Shown here piece after piece: positions 24,017-35,586 of a DNA stretch of 64,000 bases. The notes beneath the pieces were generated by a model. It saw only the letters and a list, made by a program, of their open reading frames with translations. It was not told the origin of the DNA and did not search any database. This DNA is from Flavobacterium chungbukense (lineage in GTDB: Bacteria > Bacteroidota > Bacteroidia > Flavobacteriales > Flavobacteriaceae). The position numbers were made by a program, and so were the translations under genes. The stretch is from NCBI RefSeq assembly GCF_020805785.1, contig NZ_JAJGZV010000002.1, forward strand, positions 434,001 through 498,000, written 5' to 3'. The first letter of the stretch is position 1. Each line of letters opens with the position of its first letter.

Positions 24017-24907
24017 TTAATATTTAATCTGTGACCATTTAGTAGAATTTAACGGCGAAACTTTATTCAGAACGTCTGTTAAATCAGAAACTGTTATATT
24101 TGGTCCTCCCGAGAAAATAGAAACTATTTCATCCGATTTGGCATCAAAGAAAACTCGAGTTATAAAAGCGTTTGGTTTAACCGAATTTAATTTACCAATT
24201 AGCAACAAAGAAGATTTAATTTTTTCTTTTGAAGCTTTTAAATCTAAAGTCATAGCATCTAAACCAGCATGATACGCATACATCGTCTGGCGTAAATCAC
24301 TGTAAGTCGGCGCAATCATATCATTAATTAAAAAATAACGATTTTGTAGTCCATCAGCCTGACTCCAGCCTTTAAATCCGCCTTGCTGTGCTACATTGGC
24401 AATGTTTTGTGCCGTTTGAAAATATGGATTTCCTGCTCCCATTTGAAAACTATCAGCATCCATACCTAGAATCATATAACAATAGAAAGAAATCACAGAA
24501 ACCAAATTCGAATCATAAGTTGTCGGATTGAACAGCAATGGTTCGTATTCTGTATATCTAAAATTAAAATCTTTGTCGTTGTAATTTAAAATCGGAGAAG
24601 AATAAGTAGAATTGTAAATCAATCTTGAAGATTGCACCTGAATAGTGCCAGTAAATTGATCTGAACTATTAGATGAAAGCGTTATATACATCGAACAGTT
24701 TATTCTTTCGTTTTGTTTTAACGCCGAACCTGTCCAGTCTGTTTTATTTACAAACTCCGACAGAGAAGTTTGAAGCGTCTTAAAAACCTGATTATTCGGA
24801 TTTGTAAGTCGCTCCGTATTAATAGTTACTGTACAGTTTAGCTGTTGCGCTTGCACAAAACCAAAGCTTAAAAAAACCAATAGCGTAACTATCTTATTCA
24901 TAATCAT
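24017..24907 (-). CDS. porD: DUF4835 protein, type IX secretion component PorD
   Basis: A 296-residue exported protein. The signal peptide is MNKIVTLLVFLSFGFVQAQQ. The mature part shows the DUF4835 blocks LNCTVTINTERL, FKTLQTSLSEFVNKTDWT, the region FTGTIQVQSSRLIYNSTYSSPILNYNDKDF, and YCYMILGMDADSFQMGAGNPYFQTAQ. This family is named PorD in current annotation and linked to the Bacteroidota type IX secretion system, though its mechanism is unclear. In Flavobacteriia it typically sits between recN and coaBC, as here. The start may be the ATG at 24907 or the one six bases later at 24901, which would give MNKIV. The family call is firm, the gene name less so. Confidence 0.8.
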   Translation of the reverse strand: MIMNKIVTLLVFLSFGFVQAQQLNCTVTINTERLTNPNNQVFKTLQTSLSEFVNKTDWTGSALKQNERINCSMYITLSSNSSDQFTGTIQVQSSRLIYNSTYSSPILNYNDKDFNFRYTEYEPLLFNPTTYDSNLVSVISFYCYMILGMDADSFQMGAGNPYFQTAQNIANVAQQGGFKGWSQADGLQNRYFLINDMIAPTYSDLRQTMYAYHAGLDAMTLDLKASKEKIKSSLLLIGKLNSVKPNAFITRVFFDAKSDEIVSIFSGGPNITVSDLTDVLNKVSPLNSTKWSQIKY

Positions 24908-24970
24908 CTAAAATTTAATTTTATAAACACAAAATATTTCAATTTTATGTTCTCGGCGTATATTTTAAAT

Positions 24971-26185
24971 TTATGATTTTGAAAAATGCTCTACAACTTT
25001 ATTCAAAATATCCACCGCAACAGATTCTTTTGATTTTAATTCCATCGGTTCAATTTCAAAATTTTTATCGATAAAAGTTACTTTATTCGTTTCTTTTTTA
25101 AAACCAGCACCTTTATCTTGTAAGGAATTTAAAACAATCAAATCTAAGTTTTTTTTCTGAATTTTCAACTTAGCATTTTCAATTTCATTTTCAGTTTCTA
25201 ACGCAAATCCGATTAAAAACTGTTTTTTCTTAATTGCACCCAATGAAGACAATATATCTTTTGTCTTTTCAAGTTCAATCGAAAATTCGGCTTCATTTTT
25301 CTTAATCTTCTGGTCTGCAACAAATTTAGGTCTGTAGTCTGCTACCGCTGCGGCAGCAATTGCTACATCAACTTCATCAAAATACAAATGACAAGCATCG
25401 TACATCTCTTGTGCCGAAACTACATCTGTCACTTTTACCAAATTATTTTTTGCCTTATAATGTGTTGGACCCGCAATTAAAAAAACTTCTGCTCCTAAAC
25501 TGGCAGCTTCATTTGCAATATCAAATCCCATTTTACCAGAAGAATGATTTCCTATAAAACGTACAGGATCTATCGCTTCGTATGTAGGGCCAGCCGTAAC
25601 CAATATTTTTTTTCCTTTTAAAGGCAATTTACTTTCTAGATCTGCTTCTAAAAAAGCAACTATATTTTCTGGTTCAGCCATTCTTCCTTCACCTGAGAGA
25701 CCGCTAGCCAATTCTCCATTTTCAGCTGGAATCATTACGTTTCCAAATTGTTTCAGAGCAGCAAAACTAGATAAAGTAGATGGATGTTTATACATATCCA
25801 AATCCATTGCTGGTGCAAAATAGACCGGACATTTAGCAGATAAATAAGCCGCAATTAATAGATTATCACAATTTCCCGTGGCCATTTTAGATAAAGTATT
25901 GGCAGTCGCAGGCGCAATCAGCATTAAATCAGCCCAAAGACCTAATTCAACATGATTGTTCCAAACTTCACCTTCATCATCTTGGCTGAAGAAACTTGAA
26001 TGTACAGGATTTTTAGATAACGTAGATAATGTAAGTGGTGTTACAAAATCCTTAGAAGCAGGTGTCATTATCACTTGGACATGTGCACCTGCTTTTATAA
26101 AAAGTCGTACTAAAGTGGCTGTTTTATAGGCTGCAATTCCACCGGAAACACCCAGCAAAATATTCTTCCCTTTAAAAACTGACAT
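24971..26185 (-). CDS. coaBC: Bifunctional phosphopantothenoylcysteine decarboxylase/synthetase
   Basis: A 404-residue CoaBC, which joins cysteine to 4'-phosphopantothenate and decarboxylates the product in coenzyme A synthesis. The flavin-binding CoaC half starts GKNILLGVSGGIAAYKTATLVR and contains the catalytic-site segment WNNHVELGLWADLMLIAPATANTLSKMATG (His) and CPVYFAPAMDLDMY. The CoaB half starts near residue 190 with KKILVTAGPTYEAIDPVRFIGNHSSGKMG and has VADYRPKFVADQKIKK. The length is normal. It lies 9 bases after the omega-like gene. With coaE at 18.8-19.4 kb this window holds two CoA-pathway genes. Confidence 0.96.
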   Translation of the reverse strand: MSVFKGKNILLGVSGGIAAYKTATLVRLFIKAGAHVQVIMTPASKDFVTPLTLSTLSKNPVHSSFFSQDDEGEVWNNHVELGLWADLMLIAPATANTLSKMATGNCDNLLIAAYLSAKCPVYFAPAMDLDMYKHPSTLSSFAALKQFGNVMIPAENGELASGLSGEGRMAEPENIVAFLEADLESKLPLKGKKILVTAGPTYEAIDPVRFIGNHSSGKMGFDIANEAASLGAEVFLIAGPTHYKAKNNLVKVTDVVSAQEMYDACHLYFDEVDVAIAAAAVADYRPKFVADQKIKKNEAEFSIELEKTKDILSSLGAIKKKQFLIGFALETENEIENAKLKIQKKNLDLIVLNSLQDKGAGFKKETNKVTFIDKNFEIEPMELKSKESVAVDILNKVVEHFSKS

Positions 26186-26194
26186 TGTACTATA

Positions 26195-26512
26195 TTATTT
26201 GTTTGAACCTCTGTGGTAAGTTTTTCCGTCTAACCATTCTTGAACAGCTAAAGCGTGTGGTTTTGGTAATTTTTCGTAAAATTTAGAAACTTCGATTTGC
26301 TCTTTATTTTCAAAAACTTCCTCTAGACTATCATTATAAGTAGCAAACTCTTCTAATTTTTCAGTCAATTCTTTCTTAATCTCAGAATTAATTTGATTTG
26401 CTCTTTTAGCCATAATGGTAATTGCCTCATACACATTTCCTGTTGGCTCTTCAATAACTGTTTTGTTGTAAGTTACTGTATTAACAGGAGCATTCGTCTT
26501 TTTTAAATCCAT
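26195..26512 (-). CDS. rpoZ: RNA polymerase omega/Rpb6-like subunit
   Basis: A 105-residue protein of the Bacteroidota omega group. It has the conserved helix GNVYEAITIMAKRANQINSEIKKEL, which corresponds to the omega helix that clamps the RNA polymerase beta' subunit. An acidic middle follows and the family-specific end KPHALAVQEWLDGKTYHRG. It is recognised mainly by this helix and by position: in Flavobacteriia it lies between bamD and coaBC, as here, with 9-base gaps on both sides. Confidence 0.85.
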   Translation of the reverse strand: MDLKKTNAPVNTVTYNKTVIEEPTGNVYEAITIMAKRANQINSEIKKELTEKLEEFATYNDSLEEVFENKEQIEVSKFYEKLPKPHALAVQEWLDGKTYHRGSNK

Positions 26513-26521
26513 GACTTTATT

Positions 26522-27316
26522 TTATTTAGTAAATTTTTGTAAATCTGTTTCAACTCTAGCGTTCATTTCGTCCGCTTTAACTTTGTATTTGGTATCGCTT
26601 TTAAACTTAATTAAGTTACTGTAAGCTACTTTGGCAACATTTAAACGTTCTTGCATTTTAGAAGGTACACTGTTAATTGCCAATTGATATGCCGAATCAT
26701 ATTTGTAGAACAGGGCATCTTCTTTAAAAGGTGTTCCAGGAAAATCAGCTATAAAGTTATCAAAAGCAATCAAAGCCGATTTATAATCTGAAATTGTATT
26801 GTAACCTTTAGCATTTTCGTATGCTTTTTTCTCTATTTTCCCATTCAGTCTTTGCACAGCCTCATTTGCTTGAGCAATGTATTCTGAATTAGGATAATTA
26901 TCGATAAAAGCTTGTAATTTATCTAAAGCTTTTACTGTATCTGACTGATCTAAACTATAAACTGGCGCTAGTTTTGAATAACTGTAAGCCCCTAAGAAAG
27001 CTGCTTCCTGTACTTTTTCACTTCTTGGATAACCAGAAACAAAAGCTTCAAACTGATAACCAGCAAGATAATATTGTTTTGTCTTGTAATAAGACTGAGA
27101 AAACATGTAAAATAGCTTTTCTGCTTGAGGTTTTCCTCTGTAGGATGTAGCTAATTGCTCGAAAAGACGAATCGCTTTTGAATATTTTCCGGCATCATAC
27201 ATTTTTGTTGCCATTTCAAACTTTGCTGCAACATCTTCATTTTTCAACGCTTTTTGATATTCTCCACAAGAACAAAAAAGAGTTACAACAATTAATAGCG
27301 ATACTATTTTTTTCAT
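26522..27316 (-). CDS. bamD: Outer-membrane assembly lipoprotein BamD
   Basis: A 264-residue lipoprotein with lipobox FCSCGE (Cys17) and five TPR-like units: AAKFEMATKMYDAGKYSKAIRLFEQLATSYRGKPQAEK, FYMFSQSYYKTKQYYLAGYQFEAFVSGYPRSEK, a degenerate third one, EKKAYENAKGYNTISDYKSALIAFDNFIADFPGTPFKED (unit four), and a last helical pair. This is the BamD/YfiO layout; the protein works with BamA to fold outer-membrane beta-barrels, of which this window encodes several. It has an excellent promoter 60 bases upstream and heads the bamD-rpoZ-coaBC-porD group. Confidence 0.92.
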   Translation of the reverse strand: MKKIVSLLIVVTLFCSCGEYQKALKNEDVAAKFEMATKMYDAGKYSKAIRLFEQLATSYRGKPQAEKLFYMFSQSYYKTKQYYLAGYQFEAFVSGYPRSEKVQEAAFLGAYSYSKLAPVYSLDQSDTVKALDKLQAFIDNYPNSEYIAQANEAVQRLNGKIEKKAYENAKGYNTISDYKSALIAFDNFIADFPGTPFKEDALFYKYDSAYQLAINSVPSKMQERLNVAKVAYSNLIKFKSDTKYKVKADEMNARVETDLQKFTK

Positions 27317-27364
27317 TTTCTAATTATTATTACGATTTCAGACAATTATGCCAAAGCAAAATAA

Positions 27365-27380
27365 CACCGAATAATCGGTG
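27365..27380. promoter_or_regulatory. Interrupted palindrome at the bamD transcription start
   Basis: CACCGA (27365-27370), ATAA, TCGGTG (27375-27380) lies directly after the -7 box, where transcription should start. It could be an operator. Confidence 0.3.
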
Positions 27381-27381
27381 G

Positions 27382-27412
27382 CAAATTTAGTTATTAATTT
27401 AGCTACTGCAAA
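27382..27412 (-). promoter_or_regulatory. Promoter of bamD, TTTG-N19-TAAATTTG
   Basis: On the minus strand TTTG (27412-27409), a 19-base spacer and TAAATTTG (27389-27382): full matches to both elements of the Bacteroidota promoter. Confidence 0.8.
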
Positions 27413-27451
27413 ATAATTTTTTAGTATCTTAAAATACTAACACTTTAACAA

Positions 27452-28333
27452 TTATTTAATGCTATTTTTTACGAAATCATTTAGTCTTTCTGCTAGAGAT
27501 TCATCTACAGAAACTAACGGAAGACGAACGGTATTATCAGCAATACCAAGCGCTTGGAAGATTTGTTTGATTCCGGCTGGATTTCCCTGCTCAAAAATCA
27601 TATCAATACTGTCAGACAATAAATAATGCGTTTTGTAGGCATCTGCAACTTTTTTATTCAATCCTAAACGAATCATTTCTGAAAATTCTTTTGGAAAACC
27701 TTGTCCAATTACAGAAATAACTCCTGCTCCACCTGCCAAAACGATTGGAAGTGCCAGCATATCATCTCCAGAAATGACAAGAAAATCTTTTGGAGCATTT
27801 TTAATAATCTGCATAGCTTGAGCCATATCTCCTGCTGCTTCTTTTATTGCAACAACATTCTCAAAATCATTAGCCAAACGAATTACCGTCGAAGGAAGCA
27901 TGTTACTAGATGTTCTTCCTGGTACATTATATAAGATTACTGGAATCGGAGATGCTTCAGCAATAGCTTTAAAATGCTGATAGATTCCTTCTTGTGTTGG
28001 TTTATTATAATAAGGCGAAACAGATAAAATTGCTTCAAAAGCAGAAAAATCTCTAGTTTTCAATTCTTCAACAATCTGCATAGTATTATTTCCTCCAACT
28101 CCTAAAACTAGAGGCAATCTTCCTTTGTTCACATCGATTACAGTCTTTATAACCAATTCTTTCTCTTCTGTTGTTAAAGTTGCATTTTCTGCAGTTGTTC
28201 CCATAACAACCAGATACTCTACTCCTCCATCTATAGAAAAGTTTACAATTCGATGTAAAGCTTCAATGTCAACTGAAAAATCTTTTTTAAATGGAGTTAC
28301 CAAAGCAACACCAGTTCCTATTAATGATTGCAT
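27452..28333 (-). CDS. dapA: 4-hydroxy-tetrahydrodipicolinate synthase
   Basis: A 293-residue DapA, condensing pyruvate with aspartate semialdehyde at the entry of lysine and meso-diaminopimelate synthesis. The Schiff-base lysine is Lys164 in VAIKEAAGD and the catalytic tyrosine Tyr135 in [10 protein letters not shown]. The GTTAEN segment holds the two threonines of the proton relay, with Ala where many homologues have Gly. [16 protein letters not shown] is also typical. The length is normal. It lies 14 bases after the DUF6913 gene and is probably transcribed with it. Confidence 0.96.
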   Translation of the reverse strand: MQSLIGTGVALVTPFKKDFSVDIEALHRIVNFSIDGGVEYLVVMGTTAENATLTTEEKELVIKTVIDVNKGRLPLVLGVGGNNTMQIVEELKTRDFSAFEAILSVSPYYNKPTQEGIYQHFKAIAEASPIPVILYNVPGRTSSNMLPSTVIRLANDFENVVAIKEAAGDMAQAMQIIKNAPKDFLVISGDDMLALPIVLAGGAGVISVIGQGFPKEFSEMIRLGLNKKVADAYKTHYLLSDSIDMIFEQGNPAGIKQIFQALGIADNTVRLPLVSVDESLAERLNDFVKNSIK

Positions 28334-28347
28334 ATTTTAATTATAAT

Positions 28348-28860
28348 TTATTTTATATTTTTTAAATACCTAAACAGTTCTGAAACAAACAGTTTATAGT
28401 TCTCTAATTCCGTATTAATCATCAAACGATTTAATCTGCTGTCCACATTAGAAAAACCGATTTTAAATTTAGCTTTTGATTTATTTGTTATTAGCATTAA
28501 AAAGATATTTTCAACATCATAATAACTCAACAAAATATCAAACTCTGAAATTACAAATTCACTTAAAAAATCTTCCGTTATTTCTGCCTTCCAATTAATG
28601 TGTTTTTTACCAAAAGTAGGTCGTAAATAAGTTTCTTTTTCTTTTATTTTACCTTTGTAGGCAACAACTTTTATGTTTTCTGAAGCAATCCCGTGAAGCG
28701 TTAATTCTTTTATTAAAGCTTCTGAATGTACAAAATTGCTTTCATCTATCAATAAACCAATTGTTTGAACGTTTTTAGAAAAGACTTTGTTATTATCGTT
28801 ACTTAAGTTATTTTTTAATGATTTTTTTACAAAAAACTCCTTTATATAATTCAAAAACAT
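28348..28860 (-). CDS. DUF6913 family protein
   Basis: A 170-residue protein without signal peptide or membrane helix. The N-terminus is basic and amphipathic (FLNYIKEFFVKKSLKNNL). The core looks like a small alpha/beta fold: NVQTIGLLIDESNFVHSEALIKELTLHGI, NIKVVAYKG, a FGKKHINWKAEI segment, FDILLSYYDVENIFLMLITNKSKAKFKIGFSNVD. This pattern is that of DUF6913, found in Flavobacteriia next to dapA. The function is unknown. The steady pairing with dapA is the only clue. Confidence 0.7.
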   Translation of the reverse strand: MFLNYIKEFFVKKSLKNNLSNDNNKVFSKNVQTIGLLIDESNFVHSEALIKELTLHGIASENIKVVAYKGKIKEKETYLRPTFGKKHINWKAEITEDFLSEFVISEFDILLSYYDVENIFLMLITNKSKAKFKIGFSNVDSRLNRLMINTELENYKLFVSELFRYLKNIK

Positions 28861-28878
28861 AGTACTTTTACCAGATTA

Positions 28879-28886
28879 CAAAATTA
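28879..28886 (-). promoter_or_regulatory. -7 box (TAATTTTG) for DUF6913-dapA
   Basis: A full TAnnTTTG match on the minus strand, 18 bases before the ATG at 28860. No -33 TTG at the usual spacing. Confidence 0.45.
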
Positions 28887-28907
28887 ATTATTTAAGTTGC
28901 ATTTAAA

Positions 28908-29687
28908 ATGGTAAAACTAAAAAAGTATAACGGATTTTTAAAACTTTTTGTTATATTCTTAACACTTTTTTCAATCTCTTCGTGTGGAACGAAAAATTAT
29001 AATTTAACTAAAATTGAAGGCAAACAGCTTCCAGTTACTGAAAAAGCTTCGGAAACACCAGAAATTGAAAGCTTTATAAAACCTTATCGAGATCATATCA
29101 ATCAGGATTTAGATAATGTTTTGGCTTTTTGTCCTGAAACACTAGACAAAAGCACTGGGAAATGGCAAACTAGTATTGGCAGCTTACTTGCTGATGTTTG
29201 CCTACAAAGAGGAAATACGGTTTTTAAAGCTCGTGAAAAGAAAGATATTGATTTATGCCTTTTAAATCATGGTGGTATCCGTGCTATTCTTCCTAAAGGA
29301 AATGTAACTACAAGAACTGCCTTTGAAATTATGCCTTTTGAAAACAATTTAGTAGTACTTGCACTAAAAGGAGAACAAATTAAAGATATAGCTGCTTATA
29401 TAATAAAGGAGAAAAAACCTCAGCCATTATCTGGAATGACTTTTACGATTACCAAACAAAATACTGCAAAAGATATTCAGATTCAAGGAAAACCGCTTGA
29501 TATTAATAAAACGTATTATGTCGCTACAAATGATTATTTAGCAAATGGTGGAGACAGCATGAATTTCTTTGCAAAAAGTACGGAGAAATTTGATCTAAAC
29601 TATAAACTTAGAAATGTATTGATTGATTATTTTAAAGAAGTAGACACTGTTCTGGCTCCTAAAAATATCAGAATCTCTGAAGAATAA
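28908..29687 (+). CDS. 5'-nucleotidase C-terminal domain lipoprotein
   Basis: A 259-residue lipoprotein (SISSCG lipobox near Cys27) whose mature part is the substrate-binding domain of periplasmic 5'-nucleotidases. Visible blocks are GSLLADVCLQRGN, DLCLLNHGGIRAILPKGNVTTRTAFEIMPFENNLVVLALKGEQI, and YYVATNDYLANGGDSMNFF. The metal-binding N-terminal domain is absent and is encoded by the next gene. In typical enzymes both domains form one chain and turn relative to each other during catalysis, so the two products probably work together in the periplasm. A repeat-containing spacer of 132 bases lies between them. Confidence 0.88.
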   Translation: MVKLKKYNGFLKLFVIFLTLFSISSCGTKNYNLTKIEGKQLPVTEKASETPEIESFIKPYRDHINQDLDNVLAFCPETLDKSTGKWQTSIGSLLADVCLQRGNTVFKAREKKDIDLCLLNHGGIRAILPKGNVTTRTAFEIMPFENNLVVLALKGEQIKDIAAYIIKEKKPQPLSGMTFTITKQNTAKDIQIQGKPLDINKTYYVATNDYLANGGDSMNFFAKSTEKFDLNYKLRNVLIDYFKEVDTVLAPKNIRISEE

Positions 29688-29694
29688 AAAGTCT

Positions 29695-29773
29695 GCCACG
29701 AATTACACAAATTTGCACAAATTTTAAAATTATTTTGAAAAATCAATTAGTGTTAATTCGTAAAATTAGTGGC
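29695..29773. repeat. Imperfect palindromic repeat, GCCACGAATT family
   Basis: It starts GCCACGAATTACACAAATTT and ends with TTAGTGTTAATTCG and ATTAGTGGC, the degenerate counterpart. It belongs to the same family as 6281-6322. Confidence 0.6.
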
Positions 29774-29819
29774 AAAAAATATTAAAAACGACATAGCTTT
29801 TGGCTAAAAAAAATATAAA

Positions 29820-30717
29820 ATGAAAAGAAGAGAGTTTATAGAAAAAACAGCAGCAAGTACTGTCCTACTAAGTTTAGGATTGTCTTTGAGCAGTTTTGAA
29901 ACTAACGATATTAAGCATTTAACTATTCTACATACTAACGATGTGCACAGCCATATCGATCCTTTTCCTGCTGATGATCCGCGTAATCCGAACAAAGGTG
30001 GCGTGTCTCGTCGTGCGGCATTAATTGAAACTATTCGTAAAGAAAACCCGAATTTACTTTTGTTAGATGCAGGAGATATTTTTCAGGGAACTCCTTATTT
30101 TAATTATTACGGAGGCGAACTGGAGTTTAAATTGATGAGTATGATGAAATATGATGCTTCAACAATTGGAAATCATGATTTTGACAATGGTCTAGACGGA
30201 TTGTATGCACAGCTTCCGCACGCTAGTTTTGATTTTATCAATTCGAACTATGACTTTAAAAACACCATTATGGATGGTCATGTTAAACCCTATAAAATCT
30301 TCAACAAAAACGGAATTAAAGTTGGTGTTTTTGGTGTTGGAATTGAATTAGCTGGTTTAGTAGATAAAAAACTATATCTGGAAACGGTTTACAATGATCC
30401 TGTAGAAGTGGCTCAAGACATGACGAAGCTTCTAAAACACGAACAAAAATGTGATTTAGTAGTCTGTCTATCGCATATCGGATACAATTATAAAGATGAC
30501 GCTGACAAAATATCTGATTTAAAATTTGCAGCACAAACCCAAGATATCGATCTGATTATTGGAGGACACACACATACTTTCTTAGATAAACCAACTATTG
30601 TAAAAAATAAAGCTGGAAAAGATGTTTTGGTTAATCAAGTAGGTTGTTATGGAATTAATTTAGGGCGAATTGACTTCTACTTCGATAAAGACAAAGCTCA
30701 TACTAACCAAAGTGCTT

Positions 30718-30731
<14 letters not shown>
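29820..30731 (+). CDS. 5'-nucleotidase N-terminal metallophosphatase domain
   Basis: A 303-residue calcineurin-like phosphoesterase. The N-terminus MKRREFIEKTAASTVLLSLGLSL has a twin-arginine-like RR followed by a hydrophobic stretch, suggesting Tat export, which is fitting for a metalloenzyme folded before export. Metal ligands are in LTILHTNDVHSHIDPF (D, H), LLLLDAGDIFQGTPYFN (D), TIGNHDFDNG (N, H), LVVCLSHIGY (H) and IDLIIGGHTHTFL (H, H). It is the catalytic half of a two-domain 5'-nucleotidase; the substrate-binding half is the upstream gene. The end overlaps the convergent membrane-protein gene by 14 bases. Confidence 0.9.
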
Positions 30732-33415
<2,684 letters not shown>

Positions 33416-33439
33416 TTATAAATATGAAAAACTATATAT

Positions 33440-33472
33440 CAAAATTAGAATTTATTTTGTTAGAAAGCACAA
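33440..33472 (-). promoter_or_regulatory. Promoter of ligA, TTG-N22-TAATTTTG
   Basis: On the minus strand TTG (33472-33470), a 22-base spacer and TAATTTTG (33447-33440). Confidence 0.6.
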
Positions 33473-33494
33473 AAAACAAAAGTTTTAAAAAATC

Positions 33495-33529
33495 AAAAAT
33501 CAGACTGCAAATTCATGCAGTCTGATTTT
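33495..33529 (-). terminator. Terminator of the surface-protein operon
   Basis: A perfect 14-bp stem (33496-33509 with 33516-33529), including CAGACTGCA and TGCAGTCTG, around a 6-base loop. It stands 110 bases downstream of the OmpA-family gene. Confidence 0.85.
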
Positions 33530-33626
33530 CTCCTTGTCCATTATTCTTAAAAAAGAATTAATAAAACCAACTTCCAAATGGTTTCGGCGTTTTATATTTT
33601 TCATTGATAATCAAAGATTTACAACG

Positions 33627-33634
33627 CAAATATA
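33627..33634 (-). promoter_or_regulatory. -7 box (TATATTTG) just after the OmpA-family stop
   Basis: The reverse complement reads TATATTTG, a full match, three bases past the stop codon. With the terminator at 33495-33529 it would define an RNA of roughly 125 bases. There is no -33 element, so it may be chance in AT-rich DNA. Confidence 0.25.
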
Positions 33635-33637
33635 GAA

Positions 33638-35575
33638 CTATTTTTGAATAATGATAAAATCGGAACGTCTATTTAAAACGTGTTCCTCTTCTGTACACTT
33701 TACTCCATTTTTACATTTATTAATCAAGCGAGTTTCGCCGTAACCAATTGCGCTTTCAATTCTAGAAGCATCAATACCTTGTGAAAGGATATAATCTCTT
33801 GTTGATTTTGCTCTGTTGTCTGAAAGTTTCAAATTATAAGCATCTTTTCCGCGTGAATCTGTATGAGATTCAATTTTGATTCTAATGTTTGGAAATTTCT
33901 GCATAATAAACACAACTTTAGATAATTCTTCTATAGCTTTTGGTGTAATGTCAAATTTATCGTAGTCAAAGTAAATTGGGTTTACATCTACTTTTTCAAC
34001 TCCTTTTTTCTTCACAACCAAATCGTCATAGTTACTCAATTCAAAGTTTACATCTTTTATTTCTCCGCCATTGTTTCCTGTTGTTTCTACCGTTTTATCG
34101 TCACTGCTATAATTTGGTTTAGCCGCAATCATTTTAACAACTTTATTACAGGGAACTTCTATAGCATATTTACCCTCAAAGTTAGTTTTGGTTTCGCCCA
34201 AAATCTCACTAAATGAGTTGTAAGCCATAATGGTTACGTCTGCGATTGGCTTCTTGCTTTTATGATCAATTGCCATTCCAGAAATACTCTGGTTACAGAC
34301 TGGTTTTCCTTTTACGAAAGAATAAATATCATCGTCGCCTTTTCCTCCGGCTCTATTAGAAGACAAATACCCATAAGTGCCTGCTCTGTCAATTATAAAA
34401 GAAAAATCATCTTTATTGCTGTTTACAGGCGCACCGAGATTTCTTGGTGTTGTAAAATTTCCATTTGCTAGAAATTTACTTTCGTAAACATCTAGATCTC
34501 CGTAGCCGTAATGCCCATCAGAAGAAAAGTACAAAACTCCGTTTTGGAAAAATGGAAATACTTCATTACCGATTGTATTAATACTTGGTCCTAAATTGGT
34601 TGGTGAACTCATTGTTCCATCACCTGAAATTTTGACCACATACAAATCTGTTTCTCCATAACCTCCTGGCATATCTGACGCAAAAAACAACCATTGTCCA
34701 TCTTCACTTAAAGCTGGATGTCCTACCGAATATTCTTCACTATCAAAGAAAACTTTTTGTGGATTTTCTAGTTTGTTATCTACAATTGATCCTTTTATAA
34801 TTTGGAAATTATTGATTCTTGCTTCATCAATAACCAGCTTATTTTTCTTTACAATGTTAGTAGAATAATAAATGGTTTTTCCCTGACTATCAAAACTTGC
34901 AGTTGCTTCATGATACTTCGTCATTACATTTGGCAGAAAAACCGTTTCGTTAAACAAACTGCCATCTGCTGGATTTCTTTCTGCAAAATACAAGTTTAGA
35001 AATGGCTGATTGTTCCAAGTATATAATTTTTCGCTAAACTTGGTTGTATCACGAGCTGATGTAAAGACAATATTATCTTTGAAAAAAGTAGCTCCAAAAT
35101 CTGATTTACTAGTATTAATATCTAAATTTTTAATGGTGTAAAGCGGTTTAGTTTTCGCTACGCTGTCCATATATTTCTTTTGATCAACGTATCGGTTAAT
35201 TTCTGCTTTATCTCCTTTTTTATTCAGATACTCTTTTGTGATTTTATCTGCTTCATCATAATCCATAACGGCTTTCATCGATTGGATATAACGCAAATAA
35301 TAAATATCTGTCAGATTGCTTCCTTGAGCTTCATACAGTTTTCTGTACCATTTAAGTGCATTTCTAGAATCAGAAATAAAATAATACGAATCTGCTGCAT
35401 TTTTCAAAGTCTGAGTTGAAGGATCTTTGATGTTTTGTAAAATTTCCTCATACGCTTTAGAAGCATCTAAGTAGGCAAAATCTCTAAACAAAGCATCAGC
35501 TTTCTTCAAGTTAGTTTTTTGAGCGAAACTAAACGTAACGCTCAAAATTAAACATAGGATATATAGTTTTCTCAT
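33638..35575 (-). CDS. OmpA-family protein with TPR, PD40 and regulatory domains
   Basis: A 645-residue envelope protein. A signal peptide (MRKLYILCLILSVTFSFAQ) is followed by a TPR-like region (20-135, KKADALFRDFAYLDASKAYEEIL). Next is a WD40-like PD40 propeller (150-420; repeats such as HPALSEDGQWLFFASDMPGGYGETDLYVV and LYFSSDGHYGYGDLDVYES). A carboxypeptidase-type regulatory beta-sandwich follows (425-510, ISGMAIDHKSKKPIADVTI), and a C-terminal OmpA peptidoglycan-binding domain (528-645, NPIYFDYDKFDI, IESHTDSRG, LSDNRAKSTRDYIL). This architecture occurs beside SprF/PorP genes and recalls PorE of the type IX secretion system. Here it likely anchors the neighbouring adhesin system to the cell wall. 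Confidence 0.88.
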   Translation of the reverse strand: MRKLYILCLILSVTFSFAQKTNLKKADALFRDFAYLDASKAYEEILQNIKDPSTQTLKNAADSYYFISDSRNALKWYRKLYEAQGSNLTDIYYLRYIQSMKAVMDYDEADKITKEYLNKKGDKAEINRYVDQKKYMDSVAKTKPLYTIKNLDINTSKSDFGATFFKDNIVFTSARDTTKFSEKLYTWNNQPFLNLYFAERNPADGSLFNETVFLPNVMTKYHEATASFDSQGKTIYYSTNIVKKNKLVIDEARINNFQIIKGSIVDNKLENPQKVFFDSEEYSVGHPALSEDGQWLFFASDMPGGYGETDLYVVKISGDGTMSSPTNLGPSINTIGNEVFPFFQNGVLYFSSDGHYGYGDLDVYESKFLANGNFTTPRNLGAPVNSNKDDFSFIIDRAGTYGYLSSNRAGGKGDDDIYSFVKGKPVCNQSISGMAIDHKSKKPIADVTIMAYNSFSEILGETKTNFEGKYAIEVPCNKVVKMIAAKPNYSSDDKTVETTGNNGGEIKDVNFELSNYDDLVVKKKGVEKVDVNPIYFDYDKFDITPKAIEELSKVVFIMQKFPNIRIKIESHTDSRGKDAYNLKLSDNRAKSTRDYILSQGIDASRIESAIGYGETRLINKCKNGVKCTEEEHVLNRRSDFIIIQK

Positions 35576-35586
35576 AAGTTTTATTT

